DNA from: Saturnia japonica
Taxonomy: Eukaryota > Arthropoda > Insecta > Lepidoptera > Saturniidae
Length of the DNA: 64,000 nucleotides
Assembly (NCBI GenBank): GCA_033032175.1
Contig: CM065309.1
Span: forward strand, 12,276,001-12,340,000
Direction: 5' to 3'
The notes beneath the pieces are model-generated. The model did no database searches and was not told where the DNA came from. It saw only the letters and a list, made by a program, of their open reading frames with translations. Positions 1 to 11,449 of the stretch are shown one piece after another. Within the stretch, counting starts at the first letter, position 1; every line of letters begins with the position of its first letter. The translations under genes and the position numbers were made by a program.

Positions 1-1189
1 GAAGGCCCTTTATTTCTGATATTAAGACCAAGGAGTCCTTCCAGACTTTCCCTGTCTATTTTGTTGCGTCAACATTCCATCATTACGTGATGCATATTTG
101 TAACTTTCACAATTAGGCGAAGTAAATTTCTTCATTAGATAGCAAAATTTACTTAAGGTCATGTCCCCGGAACGTAACCAATGACCGATAAACATTCGGC
201 TTCTGAACACTTTCGCATTAGTGGACCACGGTATTTGAGGAGACCACAGACAAGGAAAGTATAGTAGAAATACGTATTTCATTGTACTTTGAAAAGTATC
301 TAATATCATTTTAGACTTTTATGAATATGTCCAATTCTTCTCAAATTACTGTAGCATATCCTTTCAGCACTCATGAGAAAGGGTTATAACAATTACCTTT
401 GACATTTACACCTAGTATAATAAATAATTAGCAAAACTAATTATATGTTTGACAATTATAATAACAGTTTATAAATGGTGTCCATAAATCATCCACAAAG
501 ATTTTTAACGGCATTATGACACCGGTCACGTATTATCCATTGTCATATCATATTCATGGTCATTACGGAAATTGAAACATGATTATTGTGATGTTATTAA
601 GTTTGTTAACGTCTCTGAAAGTGACATATTAACGTAATATTAACTCGCGTTCGTGACATTTAAAAAGCTAGCCCGATGGGGGCCTCTATTTTGTAGTGTT
701 TTATGTTTGTTCGTTATGTTAACAATATTTAAAATAACGCTGTGTTTGATTAATAGGTCATCAATTTTTATATTTTATGATACAAGAAATATATAAAATA
801 TATAGAATTTTTTTTAGAATGACATTTATTTAAATTCAGGACTTTTATTCTAACCAAGATATAGCAAAATAATAGCCACACATATTAAAATAAAATCAGA
901 CATTCTTTTAGGAAGCTTTTATTGTATACCTAAGTCCATAAGTTATTAGGTTTTTACCATATTTCTTCTTCTTATTTAATAGTAACGTGTGTTTATAAAG
1001 TTTATACACAATTCATACAATAGCATAATTTTCTTATCTTCAAAGTTCATACAACGTTGTATCAAGATGGTGAGTCTCTTACTAAAACTGTTTTGGGAGT
1101 TTTTTTTGTGCCAATATTACAGAATTTAGGGCCAAATAACATAAGTTTATGAATGAAAGTCATAACACGACAGATCAAGATTCACCGAA
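1..1189. other. AT-rich stretch, no gene recognised
   Basis: AT-rich DNA with short A and T runs. No reading frame with a recognisable protein, no tRNA-like fold and no terminal repeats were seen. Confidence 0.5.
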
Positions 1190-1560
1190 AAACTTTCATA
1201 AACATATATAATTCTTTATTGCAATAGGAGGACTTAAAGCTAAAAAGTATTCTCTACCAGTCTTCCAGGGGAGCAAGAGAAAAGTACATACAAGGTTTGC
1301 ATAATATTTAGTAAAAAAAACCCAGCCGATATTCAACTGTTCCAAGTTAAGCCTACGTCGCGAATACTTAAAGGAATCCCGAGAGTTGTCTTGTTGGATG
1401 TTGATAAGAAGTGGATTCCATAGGCGTGGTGCTATTACGGCGAAAGATCGGTCGCGGAAATTAGTATGATGTCTTCTTGGGTATAAGGTATAGGTTGCAG
1501 GTATAAGCTTTCTTTTTAAAGTTAGATAAGTACAAACTGTAGACATTGTCTCAGCTTTAT
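1190..1560 (-). mobile_element. 3' fragment of a CR1/Jockey-like LINE
   Basis: The minus strand encodes a 116-residue open frame containing RDRSFAVIAPRLWNPL, the pattern that closes many CR1- and Jockey-type reverse transcriptases (a Ser-Phe run, then RLWN and a proline). It is followed by a short 3' region ending in AATAAAGAATTATAT. The reverse transcriptase core is absent, so this is a 5'-truncated insertion, as usual for target-primed LINEs. A second copy with the same unusual 3' tail (tggcagagaatt..., ...caataaagaat) lies at 57,940-58,195 on the plus strand. The clade is judged from the C-terminal pattern only and could be a sister clade. Confidence 0.6.
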
Positions 1561-1718
1561 TATTATAGCATCACTTACGATCAGACGATGTAGTGGTCAA
1601 ACGCAAGCTTATTTATACAAAAAAATCATATTATACTCTATATATTATAGACAGTTGTCAGACTACATAGTTAATCAAATCGAGCATATGGGAATACGGC
1701 GTATTATTTTTTATATTA

Positions 1719-2980
1719 GGTCTTTACCTATGAAATTGCCGTTTTGTATGAAAAAATTTAAACGAATTTTTTTCATGTATTTTTTATTTGTATTAATCGA
1801 AGTAATCACCCATGCAATCAATGCATCTTTGCCTACGCAGTGGCAGTTTATTGATGCCCTTCTTAAAGAAATCAGCTGGACGGGAAGCAATAAATTCTTC
1901 AAAGGCATTTTGTACTGCCTCTCGGGTATTGAATTTTTTTCCCGCCAAGGAGTTATCCAAATTCTGGAAAAAGTAGTAGTCTGTAGGCGCAAGGTCTGGT
2001 GAGTAGGGCGGATGACGGAGAACTTCCAACCCCAGTTCTTGCAACTTGGAGACCGTCTGCTGTGCAGTATGAGGTCGCGCGCTGTCGTGCAGGAGCAGCG
2101 GAGACGAGCGATTGACCAATGCTGGTTGGAGATGTGCCAGCTTGTCCATCATTGTGTTCAGTTCGTCACAGTACACATCTGCAGTAATGCTCACCCCGTT
2201 TGATAAGAAGCTGTGATGAATCACACCGGCGCTAGACAACCAAACAGTGACCATCACTTTTCTAGGGGTAAGTTTTCGTTTAGGGCATTGTTTAGGTGCT
2301 GAACCAGGATCCAACCAATTTGCTGAGCGCTTGCGGTTATCAAACAGAATCCATTTTTCATATGTGGTAACAATGCGGTTTCAAATTCCTTCATTTGTGT
2401 GTCTGTTGAGCAGTGCAAGGCACGTCTCGACGCGTACTTCGCGCTGGCGATCATTGAGTTCGTGGGGCACCCATTTGTCAAGCTTTTTTACCTTGCCAAT
2501 TTGACGCAAATGGACTAACATTGTTTTGACGCTAACGTCGAAAGCTGCTGCTAATTCAGCCGTAGATTGTGTATCATCAGCTTCCACAATCGCCTTTAAT
2601 TCGTCATTGTCGACCAAAGTCTTCGGACGACCGCGAGGTTCATTTTTCAGGTCGAAATTCCCAGAACGGAAGCGAGCAAACCAATAACAGGTGGTTGCGT
2701 TGGTTTGTAGTGCTTAGCTCCGTAAACATCGTTGATGTTGCGTGCCGCTTGTACTCATATTCCATAATTACTCGAATTTTTAACGTATCCAATGATGACA
2801 AAAAAGATTGAAATGCGATGAAAATGTAACACTAATCAATAAATAAATGACTACTTTTGGAAAAACAATTCCATGTTTTTAAAATAAAATTAATTTGAAA
2901 TTAGAATTCTTAGCCAAACAAAAATTATTTTGATTTGAAATGGCCAGTACTGCAGAACGGCAATTTCATAGGTAAAGACC
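1719..2980 (-). mobile_element. Mariner element, family A copy 1
   Basis: A 1,262-bp element with inverted terminal repeats beginning ggtctttacctatgaaattg, identical over 25 bases at both ends, and flanked on each side by TA (1717-1718 and 2981-2982), the target duplication of Tc1/mariner elements. The minus-strand interior encodes a D,D34D transposase. The length is normal for mariner. A second copy in the same orientation, with the same ends, is at 53,510-54,664. Confidence 0.92.
1793..2810 (-). pseudogene. Mariner transposase (D,D34D), broken
   Basis: In transposition the intact enzyme would bind the terminal repeats, cut out the element and insert it at TA. The C-terminal 173 residues are open and hold the second catalytic Asp in LLHDSARPHTAQ and the third in HPPYSPDLAPTDYYFF, ending CIDCMGDYFD, the usual mariner end. 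The N-terminal part carries the helix-turn-helix region (ELAAAFDVSVKTMLVHLRQI) and the WVPHEL linker. The two parts share a frame and are separated by one TGA at about 2,381, where copy 2 of the family reads a leucine codon. Upstream of the RPKT motif the frame shifts at least once, around 2,690-2,760. Overall it resembles the Hsmar1/SETMAR-type (cecropia-like) group. It is not expected to make active protein. Confidence 0.85.
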
Positions 2981-2982
2981 TA

Positions 2983-3493
2983 TTATTTAAAATCCCAAGT
3001 TGCTGTTTTCTGTTAGTATTAACAGAAATAACTATTCGGTATGTTGGTATGTACATACCTACCTAAAACTATTATAGATAACTAAAAGGAATAAACGTTT
3101 AACTATTAAGGTAGGTGTGTAATTCTCCTACAATTTGAGTGCTAAACTTATCCAAGGCCAAGTCAATAACGATCTTATAATAGAGGATTCATCAAATTCG
3201 GTTCAATTACTATTTGGGTTAATACGGTTTCGTGAAAGGTTTAAAACACGAACAAAAAATCTTTAATACAAATCTGCTTGCACTTAACACGTTCTAATCA
3301 GTTATTTGTTAAGCAGATTTAGAAGGTGATAATAATTTGTCCGGTTCTGATTTAAAAGATTCTATAAAAAAACGTTTTGCTCGTTTCTATATTTATTTTG
3401 TAAAAAATGTGATTTTTTTTACATAATTTACGATTTAGCCTTTCACCACAAATTTACTTAATGTTACGTGAAGATGTGGTTTAAAGATCGCCG
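2983..3493. other. AT-rich stretch, nothing recognised
   Basis: Flanking sequence to the right of the mariner; no coding signal or repeat boundary seen. Confidence 0.4.
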
Positions 3494-3630
3494 AAAAAGT
3501 GCACCTGCCGGAACACACCTGTTGGCGACAAATTTGTATGAAGTATAACATAATAAACAGTATAACAAATTATAATGTTGGTACTCAGCTTCTATAACAA
3601 TCTTTCCATCAAGATCGTAGAGTCGATAAG
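3494..3630 (-). repeat. Decayed copy of SINE family 2
   Basis: The segment gtgcacctgccggaacacacc...ggcgacaaatttg matches, in reverse orientation, the body of the tRNA-headed SINE at 63,221-63,470. A second matching patch (tccatcaagatcgta) follows at about 3,605. The tRNA-like head is not recognisable, so this is an old or truncated copy. Confidence 0.5.
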
Positions 3631-4962
3631 GATAGTATACAGTATTATTTAAAGTTAATATTTTTATGCGAATAAGTAAACTATACTTTGTTTATCATAA
3701 GTCTTAATTATATATTTTCGCTATCCTGTATATATTTTTTTTATGTTATCTTCCAAATAATCTTCACATTGTCTGAATTCATGAGTATCAGTTTATTATC
3801 AATGCTTTCTTAATTTTAGAAACGTTTGCGATAACAAGTAGGATCAGAGTTACAATTAGGTATTCTTGAATTTTTCAGTCAGTAAAATAGTTTCTTATTT
3901 TTTATCAAAGCCGTACCTTATTTTTACCAGAGTACATCATCATGATTACTGTCCAATTAGTGTTAGAAAATGGTAGTACATAAACATAATTGATAAATTT
4001 TTCTCAGTATAAGAGATCTGAAGAATATTTAATACATATATTTTCGTAATAGATCACTGAAGGTCGAAGTTATACAGGTCTGAAAAACCTGCTTAGTCCC
4101 CCTTTAGAAAACATATATTAAGTGTCTTTGGCCAATACGAGGTAATATTTTATCAAAGATCGTAATAAGCTGCAAAAAAGTTTATAAAAAACGATTCACC
4201 GTAATTCCTGCTACGTAAACAGTTTAGTATGAATATTCAAAGTGTTATAAACGCCCAGTCAATATTAATGAGCGACGCTCCATGCTCTAAATCTATAAGA
4301 GTAATTTTTATTGTTACATCCTAACAACTAAAGATCCCAACAAACTTAAATAAAATTGTACTTGGCAAGACAGCATAAAGATTTTAATATCGTTAAAGTT
4401 ATAAATCGGCGTGAGAGATATACGCGTATTGCGACATCTAAAGTTCGTAGAAATTTAACATACTTACAGCTATCCCACTGGGAGGGACATGTGTAGCTTC
4501 TTATCTAACCTATTGAAGGTCGAACTATAAAAGAGAGACTGATTCTGTATAGTAAACAAACACGGGCTATCGAACAAAGAGTAGATGGTTACGGAAAGTA
4601 GGTTCCGGAGAACGATAGATATTTATATATTGGGTAATATCGTTGGTAATGAATTGTGAAAATTATTTGACTTACTCGAGCTAACAACATACGAGAGAAA
4701 AATAAAACGAATTACGGTGACTCTACGGTTTAGTCGTGCATATGAACGTAATTAAACTTTTATATTTCCAACGTAATATTTATAAATAAAAAATCCGACA
4801 AGTAGCGAGTACAACTCGCGCCATGAGGGTTCCGTTTTATACATAAATAAAGTTTGTATATTCATTAATTACTCATCCTCAGATGCTCCAACGTTTCCGA
4901 CGAGCGTCAGCACTAGCATAGTAAACTATATGAAATTCACAGCATATTTATGTAACTTAGCC
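3631..4962. other. AT-rich stretch, nothing recognised
   Basis: No protein signal on either strand. An isolated TATAAAAG at about 4,527 has no supporting context. Confidence 0.4.
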
Positions 4963-5170
4963 TGCCTCGTTAGCCTAGTGGTCGTAAGCGCGACTGCTAT
5001 GAGCGAGGTCCTGGTTTCGAATCCCAGGTCGAGCAAAGTGTTATTGGGTTTTTCCTATGAAATTCTCAATAGCAGCTTGGAGTTTGGTTTCGTGCCCGAT
5101 TAATGGCAATAGGCTCGCCCCCTATTATATGGGACCTAAAAACATACTCGGCGAAATATGGGTGTACAAG
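4963..5170 (+). repeat. tRNA-derived SINE, family 1, copy 1
   Basis: The first roughly 75 bases look like a tRNA: an A box in gttagcctagtggt, a B box in ggtttcgaatccc, and a T arm in which cctgg pairs with ccagg around tttcgaat. These are the internal RNA polymerase III promoter elements. The body that follows (gagcaaagtgttattgggtt..., ttaatggcaataggctc, tatgggacctaaaaac) recurs at 35,298-35,540 and 55,914-56,160. The repeated body and decayed tRNA head show this is a SINE and not a working tRNA gene. Confidence 0.8.
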
Positions 5171-5601
5171 TTTATGTAACTTTCATTCGTATTAATTCTA
5201 GTTCTTTGTTATTTTCGGAGTTATTTCTTAACATAAGGGCAAAGAACTTCTTTCATAATAAATTTCAAGACTATGGGACTATAGGTTTTAATAATCGAAC
5301 AGAGGGCTGGATTTTCAATATTAAGGGTCGATTAAACTCTTTATTGCGGTAACCTAAATACTTGATATTGTTTTACAGTAATATAAGTTTCTACTTTATA
5401 CCTCAAGTTGTTTTCGAGAAAGTGAATTTGACACACTTCCAGACAGACTGAGATGCAGAATAGCAAAGTGATGCTGTAAGGGTTCCGTTTTTTTTTTAGG
5501 TACGGAATCCTAAAAATTAAATTAAGGTTTATGTTATAAATTCATAATTCTTTAAATTCATATAAGGAAGTTAACAAAGAAAATCTTGTCATTTTTGATG
5601 T
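5171..5601. other. Uncharacterised stretch between SINE and MITE
   Basis: Contains a 64-codon open frame beginning at 5,158 with no recognised similarity, overlapping the SINE end. Nothing else could be supported. Confidence 0.3.
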
Positions 5602-5609
5602 GTTATTTG

Positions 5610-5945
5610 TAGAGGTGGGCGATTTTAAATGATTTGCATAATCGAGATATTTCGATGATGAATGATCATTCATAATCGAGCCCTTTATATATACTCAGAA
5701 TTGCGCGATTATACTCAGAGGTCAGAGATATGTAGAGATATTAGAGATAGGTTGAGATAAGTACTTATTAATTATTAGCTGTGCCCGCGACTTCGTCCAC
5801 GTGGCATATTTCGAATTATGAATGACCACTCATCATCGAAATATCTACTAATATTAGTAATTACTAATGACTATAATTGAGATATATCGAGATATCTTCA
5901 TAATCGAATGATTACATGAGGATATCTCATAATTGCCCACCTCTA
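5610..5945. mobile_element. hAT-type MITE with 8-bp target duplication
   Basis: A 336-bp non-coding element. The left end tagaggtgggcgatt and the right end aattgcccacctcta are inverted repeats of the YAGAGGTGGGC type seen in hAT elements. The flanks on both sides read gttatttg exactly (5602-5609 and 5946-5953), an 8-bp target duplication, which is the hAT signature. The interior contains runs such as gatatttcgatgatgaatga and a later near-complement, so most of the element can fold back. No transposase is encoded; movement would have needed one supplied in trans. A Helitron-like tip is nested inside. Confidence 0.88.
5776..5866 (-). mobile_element. Short Helitron-like tip nested in the MITE
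   Basis: On the minus strand the segment ends gaagtcgcgggcacagcta, the 3' tip style of non-autonomous lepidopteran Helitrons (Lep1-like), and the other side has actaatatta as at their 5' ends. It interrupts the MITE, so it arrived later. Confidence 0.45.
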
Positions 5946-5953
5946 GTTATTTG

Positions 5954-6784
5954 CCTATTTAGGAATAAGACTATGAAAAAGCTTTATGCCAATTGGTTTT
6001 TTGTGGCGTTTTATGAAAAACTTCAAAATGCGATGGTTGATATCCTCAATTATAAGTAATTATGAGCAATAAATATAATAGTCAAGAATTTATTTTTCTT
6101 AAGCGTTATGGAATGTGATACTTTTAATGGAAAATATGAGAGATCGTCTGTATTGTTTTACGCTTAATGTTGTTTTAATAACAATTTGATAATTTTGTTA
6201 CATTTGTTTTATTTTATTAAGGTATGTTGCGTTCTCTTTTAATTGAATGTTTTAAGTCATTACCATAAATTGTTTGCGTTAATGTAAAATAATTAAAGAA
6301 GTTATTTCATTATATATATTTAGAAAATATTTCCAATTACCTCTATGAAAATGTCAATGTCATTACTTCAACAAATAAATAAATTAGTTTTTTTATAAAT
6401 ACGTTATGTTCTACTTACTTATTTGATGTTTCTGCTTTTTTGATTATTTTAAAACATCTGAAATTGCGATTTCAATGGCCTTTAATTATTATTTTTTTTA
6501 ATATTTCATGCATCTCTTATTTTTATTCACGTGTATCGAAAGACCAGTAACTAGACTCTGATAGGATGCGATGAGAACGATGTAACTGAGGAAGCACCAT
6601 TTATTTCTGCTGTTAAAGAATAGTGCTATAATTATTGTATTACAGTCTAAAATCAACACCCACTGACTTAAGAGGCTTCCAGAAAGATGGTTGAGGAGCT
6701 TGATGCTGTCCATTTATAAGTGTCTCATTTACAAATAAAGCTTAAGCTCTACTGCGTGGATCCTTTGTGGAGAGAAGGGATTAA
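5954..6784. other. AT-rich stretch, nothing recognised
   Basis: No convincing coding signal. A 71-codon minus frame at 6,498-6,713 has no recognisable domain. Confidence 0.35.
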
Positions 6785-7060
6785 AGAGAGGTAGGGAAGA
6801 GAGAAATTTCTTTGGGAATTTCTCTCTACTTGGGGTAGCCTGTCTGGTGGAATACCTTCACCCTACAGAAAATCTCAGCTATATAATTTTGTGTTGAGTT
6901 GCTGAGGTGAGTGGAGTTTTCACGGCTCCTTAGGATAGGAGGTTGAAGGTCGGCAACGCGCTAGGGATACCTATAGTATTACAGACTCCGTAGGCTACAG
7001 GAACCGCTTACCGTCAGGCGGTCCGTATACTTGTTTGCCACCTTTATAGTATAAAAAAAA
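6785..7060 (+). mobile_element. LINE-tail/SINE repeat, copy 1
   Basis: Starts near ctctacttggggtagcctg and ends gcttgtttgccacctttat followed by an A run. The 3' half (ggtcggcaacgcgctag..., taggctacaggaaccgctta, ccgtcaggcggtccgtat) recurs at 52,186-52,455 and, in shortened form, just after a LINE protein end at 51,890-51,975. It is therefore either a SINE sharing a LINE 3' tail or a 5'-truncated LINE. Confidence 0.65.
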
Positions 7061-7129
7061 AACTGTAACGCGATGAACTTTTTGTATGATAAATTCGCAT
7101 ATTTTAACAGGTTACGATGTAATATTTTC

Positions 7130-7655
7130 ATCTATATTAAAAAATCTTTAGTCCTGTCTGTAATTTTCATATTTTTTGAAAATTTCCCGATACGCGTATT
7201 ATATAAACGATACTGATCACGAATATGCAATTAAATTTTATTTGTCGGTCTATTTGTATGTCCGGATTTAACTCAAAAACGGCTTGACCGACTCTTATGA
7301 AATTTTGTACACGAGATGCTTATGTCATCAGTCAATTGATATGGTATAAGAAATTTCAATATTTTTGAAATCGTAAAAAATAAAATTTTCCAAAAAAAAT
7401 ATATTTTCGTTAATTCTTGGCCAAGTTTGATGAAATTTTGTACACGGGAAGTCTAAATATTTACATAATTAATAGGCTATAAGACACGTTAATAAAGCAT
7501 TAGAAACTGTAGATTACAATATCAATTTTCAACCGATTTTGATGAAAATTGTAAACGGGAAATGCGTGCCACTCCTCAATTGATACGGCATATAAATTGT
7601 CAACAATATGAGTAAAAATAAAATTACGGGATGTAAACAACACACCGCTAGTTAT
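7130..7655 (+). mobile_element. Helitron-like family A, copy 1
   Basis: Non-coding repeat containing tgtatgtccggatttaactc followed by aaaaacggcttgaccg, then several spaced variants of 'gatgaaattttgtacacggg'. It ends acaccgctagt, compatible with a Helitron 3' terminus (CTAG before a host T). Relatives lie at 26,952, 33,356, 56,795, 60,075 and 61,085. No Rep/helicase protein is encoded in it. Confidence 0.55.
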
Positions 7656-7924
7656 TAATATTTTCTTGTACTTCCATGCTAATACTTTGAAGAGTTTTTT
7701 TTCGCTGCACTCGTCACCATGTATTTGGTAGCGGAAAAGTGTTTGTAACGCCAGAAAAAGAGGTTAAAACTTCTTCTTTCTGTAGTACCACCTCTTTAGT
7801 TGTAGGACTCGGTAGATTTTTCTTTTCTCACTTATAATGTATTTAATTCGTAATATCTTTTAGTTGTGAATTCACAATTAGGTTATGAATTCATTGGTAG
7901 TTTTAGTTCCTTTGCTACTGTTTA

Positions 7925-8140
7925 TCTTGAGGAACTATTTTCCTCAAAGATCTCTAAAGCCGCTTCCATATGATTTTTCATCGGATGTACGATCGTTTAG
8001 TTATAACGCTAATGTCACGTTACGGAGCATCAAGGCAAATGATAAGTCGTCCACATCATCCGAAGCGTGCGTCTTTGGTATCGTTTTATCTACCATTTCT
8101 CTCACTCCCTCAATTATGCTCTCATTATGCTGTTGCAATT
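7925..8140 (-). pseudogene. Possible BESS-domain relic
   Basis: Read on the minus strand, one frame runs EGVREMVDKTIPKTHASDDV, then an acidic DDLSFALMLRN stretch, a stop, and LNDRTSDEKS. Shifting frame gives HMEAALEIFEENSS. The order acidic residues, Phe, hydrophobic run, polar turn, then an alternating helix resembles the BESS protein-interaction motif found with MADF domains in insects, including proteins of PIF/Harbinger elements. The stop and the frame change mean it cannot be functional as it stands. No MADF domain is visible upstream. This is pattern recognition only; chance is quite possible. Confidence 0.2.
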
Positions 8141-8149
8141 AAAATTTAA

Positions 8150-9144
8150 ATTCGCCTAAAATAAGAATGCTACAAAAACAAGTGTGATATATTTTTCAAT
8201 TTTCATATAACAATATTATAATTATTGCATGAGTGATTGGTATGTATGTAACCGGAGTTGTATCGAACAACACGAGATCCGCCGAATACCTATCCACTGA
8301 ACAAGTTAATAGTGAACGTCAAGGTCGCGGGGTCTTACGTTTCTTTCCAATTTTATATGTATTATGTTACATTATGTATGCTGACAGTATTTATAATTAA
8401 TACCACACAAAAACTGGTATTAATATAATATTACTAAGACTTTTAAGCACTGGTATAAAGTAGCGGTTTTGAACATGGATTTTTATCAGGAGTCTAGTAT
8501 TTTACGATTGACAGAGTTGCAACATCAGAATATTGACATTTATATTTCTCGTCTCAAAAGTCATTTCAGTTGAACGAGAACACGGAAGTTCTTATATTAC
8601 GTATGCAGCTCGTGATAAGTTTTTTGTCATCCTGTTTACGATCATATAAATACTTTTTATCTTTCCAAATATTACATGGAATTTTATATTGATCATTAAG
8701 TATTGCGCATGAGTGAGTATACGCAACTTACATTGAATAATAATAATAAAAATTAGGCTCGTATCAATTTGTATCACCGAGTCAGACCAAGAAATATACA
8801 CTTTTATATGAGGTATTTTTCAAGTTAATGTATAATAATATCAATAGTTTCAATGTGAGTTTTATATGGTATAAGTTAAAAAATATCTCTTATAGTTTAT
8901 ATATTAAAAGACAAAAATGGTCATAAATCTAAATGGCACATTAAAGTTTTTAAAATATAACATTATTTTAGTTTTAACCTCTATTAATTTTCTCATTCTT
9001 TATTAGGTTAATACTAATTGTAACTTATTTAAATAAATTAAATAATAAGTATAATAATGGATATGTCCATAATAAACAATAGTTGACATATGCAGGAAGT
9101 TGTTTTTGATTGATTTCTAAACGATTAGAACTTATATACCTTTT
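8150..9144. other. AT-rich stretch, nothing recognised
   Basis: No gene or bounded repeat supported. A GC-richer patch at 8,265-8,345 could not be assigned. Confidence 0.4.
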
Positions 9145-9350
9145 GCGCATGGCGATAAACTGATGGTGACTTTATTTTTGTTTGTCGCATTTTGAAATCA
9201 GCCAGTGTATATCCAGCTATCGAGAGGCATGCTAGCAGCGACTTGGATTGGAGATCTCTCGGTGACCATCGTTGTTTTTGAAAGGTATTGTGCTTACCAT
9301 TGGGTACAGTGCAGTTACATAGTCGTGCTACTATAATAAACAAATTAATA
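9145..9350 (+). repeat. Unnamed dispersed repeat family 3, copy 1
   Basis: Shares the order gtttgtcgcattttg - atcagccagtgtata - ccagcta...ggcatgctagcagcgac - gtgcttaccatt - cagtgcagttac - ctactataataaa with repeats at 31,183-31,432 and 43,708-44,017, all on the same strand. No protein and no inverted ends are visible. It could be a SINE body or the 3' end of a larger element. Confidence 0.55.
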
Positions 9351-9789
9351 TTATAAATCCTTTCTTATAAATCTTATAAACCGCTTTATTATAACACAAT
9401 TTCGTTTTACTTTAGCCTTCCATACATTTCACATTATCATGCCATCAGTAAATAACCCTTTCGATTCAATATAAGCTCGTCGGAGACGGTTTTTTTCCAC
9501 CTTCTTATTCCATTCACATTCCGTTGGTTTTTTGTTTAGTTTACTTTTGTCTTTGCGTTTACGTAAACCGATCGTCGAATACTTAGCTTATTTGTCGATG
9601 ACGCTTCCACATGGGCGTGTTTTAGTAGCATTGTATTTACTACTTAATACGCTCGATATAGGTTTTTTTTTAATAATCTTAGTATGAGAGACTTTTTGGA
9701 GAGTTTTATTCTGTTATTTCGACTGTAGCTGGGGGGTATCTTTTTATGGGCAAGTATTGTTGATATGACATACAAGCATAAATAATAAT

Positions 9790-10115
9790 TATTATGTATA
9801 TAAATATTATAAAGATCAAGACATTGTTTGTATGTTAGAACGTTGTAATTAAATCTGGAACTACCGGTTTGATTTGGAAAAAATTTTTTTTAGTATTTTA
9901 TAGCCTATTTGTTGAGGAAGGCAACTAACATTACGCTACGACTCTTGGAAGCGGAGCAGTCCATGAAAGTCAAGTAATCTGGTAAGCTGTAGAAAAGTAT
10001 TGATAGTGAGAATGACTATAGGCTACACGGATGCGTTAGCGGCGGTACAATGGAGAGTTGGTCGAATAAATTTAACACGGGTGAAACCGTGAGGCACAGC
10101 TGTAGTACAGAATTA
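9790..10115 (+). mobile_element. Helitron-like repeat (Lep1 style)
   Basis: The left side, tatataaatattataaagatcaagac with tttgtatgttagaacg, resembles the 5' region of non-autonomous lepidopteran Helitrons. The right side, ggtgaaaccgtgaggcacagct, resembles their 3' end. Non-coding. Confidence 0.5.
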
Positions 10116-10218
10116 AACTGCGATAGAAGATTCTTAGGTTGTGTTCTTTGGTATACTTAGTAAGTTTTATAGATTACGCTGTCAATAATTTACAAATATT
10201 ATTATGTAATGAACTTTA

Positions 10219-11449
10219 GGTCGGGGAAAAAGTGTTTTCGCATAACGTAGGTATAAACTTGTTATACAATTTCTTTGGCTGTACTATTTGTATCTGGCTG
10301 GTTTTGGTAAAATTAAACAGGTTACATTAAAAATTAAAAAGTTGTTTCCCGCTATTTTTCTTTCCGTAAAAATGAGTAAATCTAATGAATAAATTCGATA
10401 CATTTTAAAATATTATTACAAAAAAGGCAAAAATGCAACTCAAGTAGCGAAAAAAAAATTTGTGATGTTTATGTTTATGGACACTGGTCAGTAAGAGTTG
10501 CAACAAAGTTGGTTCCAACGTTTTCGTTCAGTCCGGAAATTTTGATGTCAAAGATGCACCTCGCTCTGGTAGACCTGTTACGAATATTTTTTAAAAAGTG
10601 GGGCAAGGTCAGCTTCTGAAGAACTGGAAATTGACCATAAAACAGTTTTAACTCATTTGAAGAAAGCTGGCTATACCAAACAGCTCGATATTTGGTGCCA
10701 CACGAGTTCACTGAAAGAAACCTAATGAACCGTGTACTCATTTGCGATTCATTATTGAGACGTAATGAAACCGAGCCGTTTTTGAAGATATTGATAAACT
10801 GGCGATGAAAAGTGGATCACATACGACAAAAACGTGCGAAAAAGGTCGTGGTCTATGGTCGGCCAGGCTTCACAGACTGTGGCTAAACCTGGACTAACTC
10901 GAAATAAGGTGATGCTGTGTGTATGGTGGGACTGGAAGGGCATTGTTCATTAAGAGCTTTTACCGCCCGGCAAAACTATCGATTCAGATCTCTACTGCCA
11001 ACAACTGATGAGATTAAAGGAAGCAGTTGAGAGAAAGCGACCAGAATTGACCAGCAGGAAAGGTGTTGTCTTTCATCACGATATCGCTAGACCACACAGA
11101 TCTTTAGCCACTCAGCAAATATTAAGAAAGTTTGGCTGGTAGGTGTCAGTGCATCCACTATATAGCCCTGACCTTGCACATTCAGATTTTCACCTGTCTC
11201 GGTCTCTTCAGAATTCTTTAGGGTCTGTAAGGTTAACATCAAGATAAGACTGCCAAAACTATTTGTCGGGTTTTTTTTTTATTAGAATTCCCAAAGTTTT
11301 TACAGCAACGGGATCATGTCTCTACATACAAAATGGCAGAAAGTCATCGAACAAAACGGTACATATATACTGTAAATAAATGTAAATAAACTTTGAAAAA
11401 AATGATTTGAGTTTTCATATAAAAATGCGAAGAAATTTTTTTCCTGACA
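10219..11449 (+). mobile_element. Mariner element, mori-like (D,D37D type)
   Basis: The left end ggtcggggaaaaagtgtttt and the right end aaatttttttcctgaca are imperfect inverted repeats sharing ...ttcgcat/atgcgaa just inside. TA is present at 10,217-10,218 and 11,450-11,451. The plus-strand interior encodes a decayed transposase. The terminal repeats differ entirely from those of mariner family A, so this is a separate lineage. Confidence 0.8.
10372..11247 (+). pseudogene. Mariner transposase, mori-like, broken
   Basis: Begins at the ATG of MSKSNE, followed at once by a TAA and then IRYILKYYYKKGKNATQVAK, the first helix-turn-helix of mariner transposases. Further pieces in changing frames are NFDVKDAPRSGRPVT, ELEIDHKTVLTHLKKAGYTK and the WVPHEF linker, then ITGDEKWITYDKNVRKRSW with the first catalytic Asp, VVFHHDIARPHRSL with the second, and HPLYSPDLAHSDFH with the third at the longer spacing of the mori group. 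Stops and frameshifts are scattered throughout, and the C-terminus is cut short by a TAA at 11,245. The copy is much more decayed than mariner family A, so probably older. Confidence 0.8.

Noticed and set aside
2012..2203. Plus-strand open frames across the mariner elements (also 2,247-2,504 and 53,804-54,296)
   Set aside because: They are antisense shadows of the transposase frames on the minus strand.
4500..4620. TATA-box promoter (tataaaag near 4,527)
   Set aside because: A single motif in AT-rich DNA with no downstream coding sequence or CpG enrichment.
4963..5037. A tRNA gene
   Set aside because: It has A and B boxes and a T arm, but the same tRNA-like head continues into a repeated body found at two other sites, so it is a SINE.
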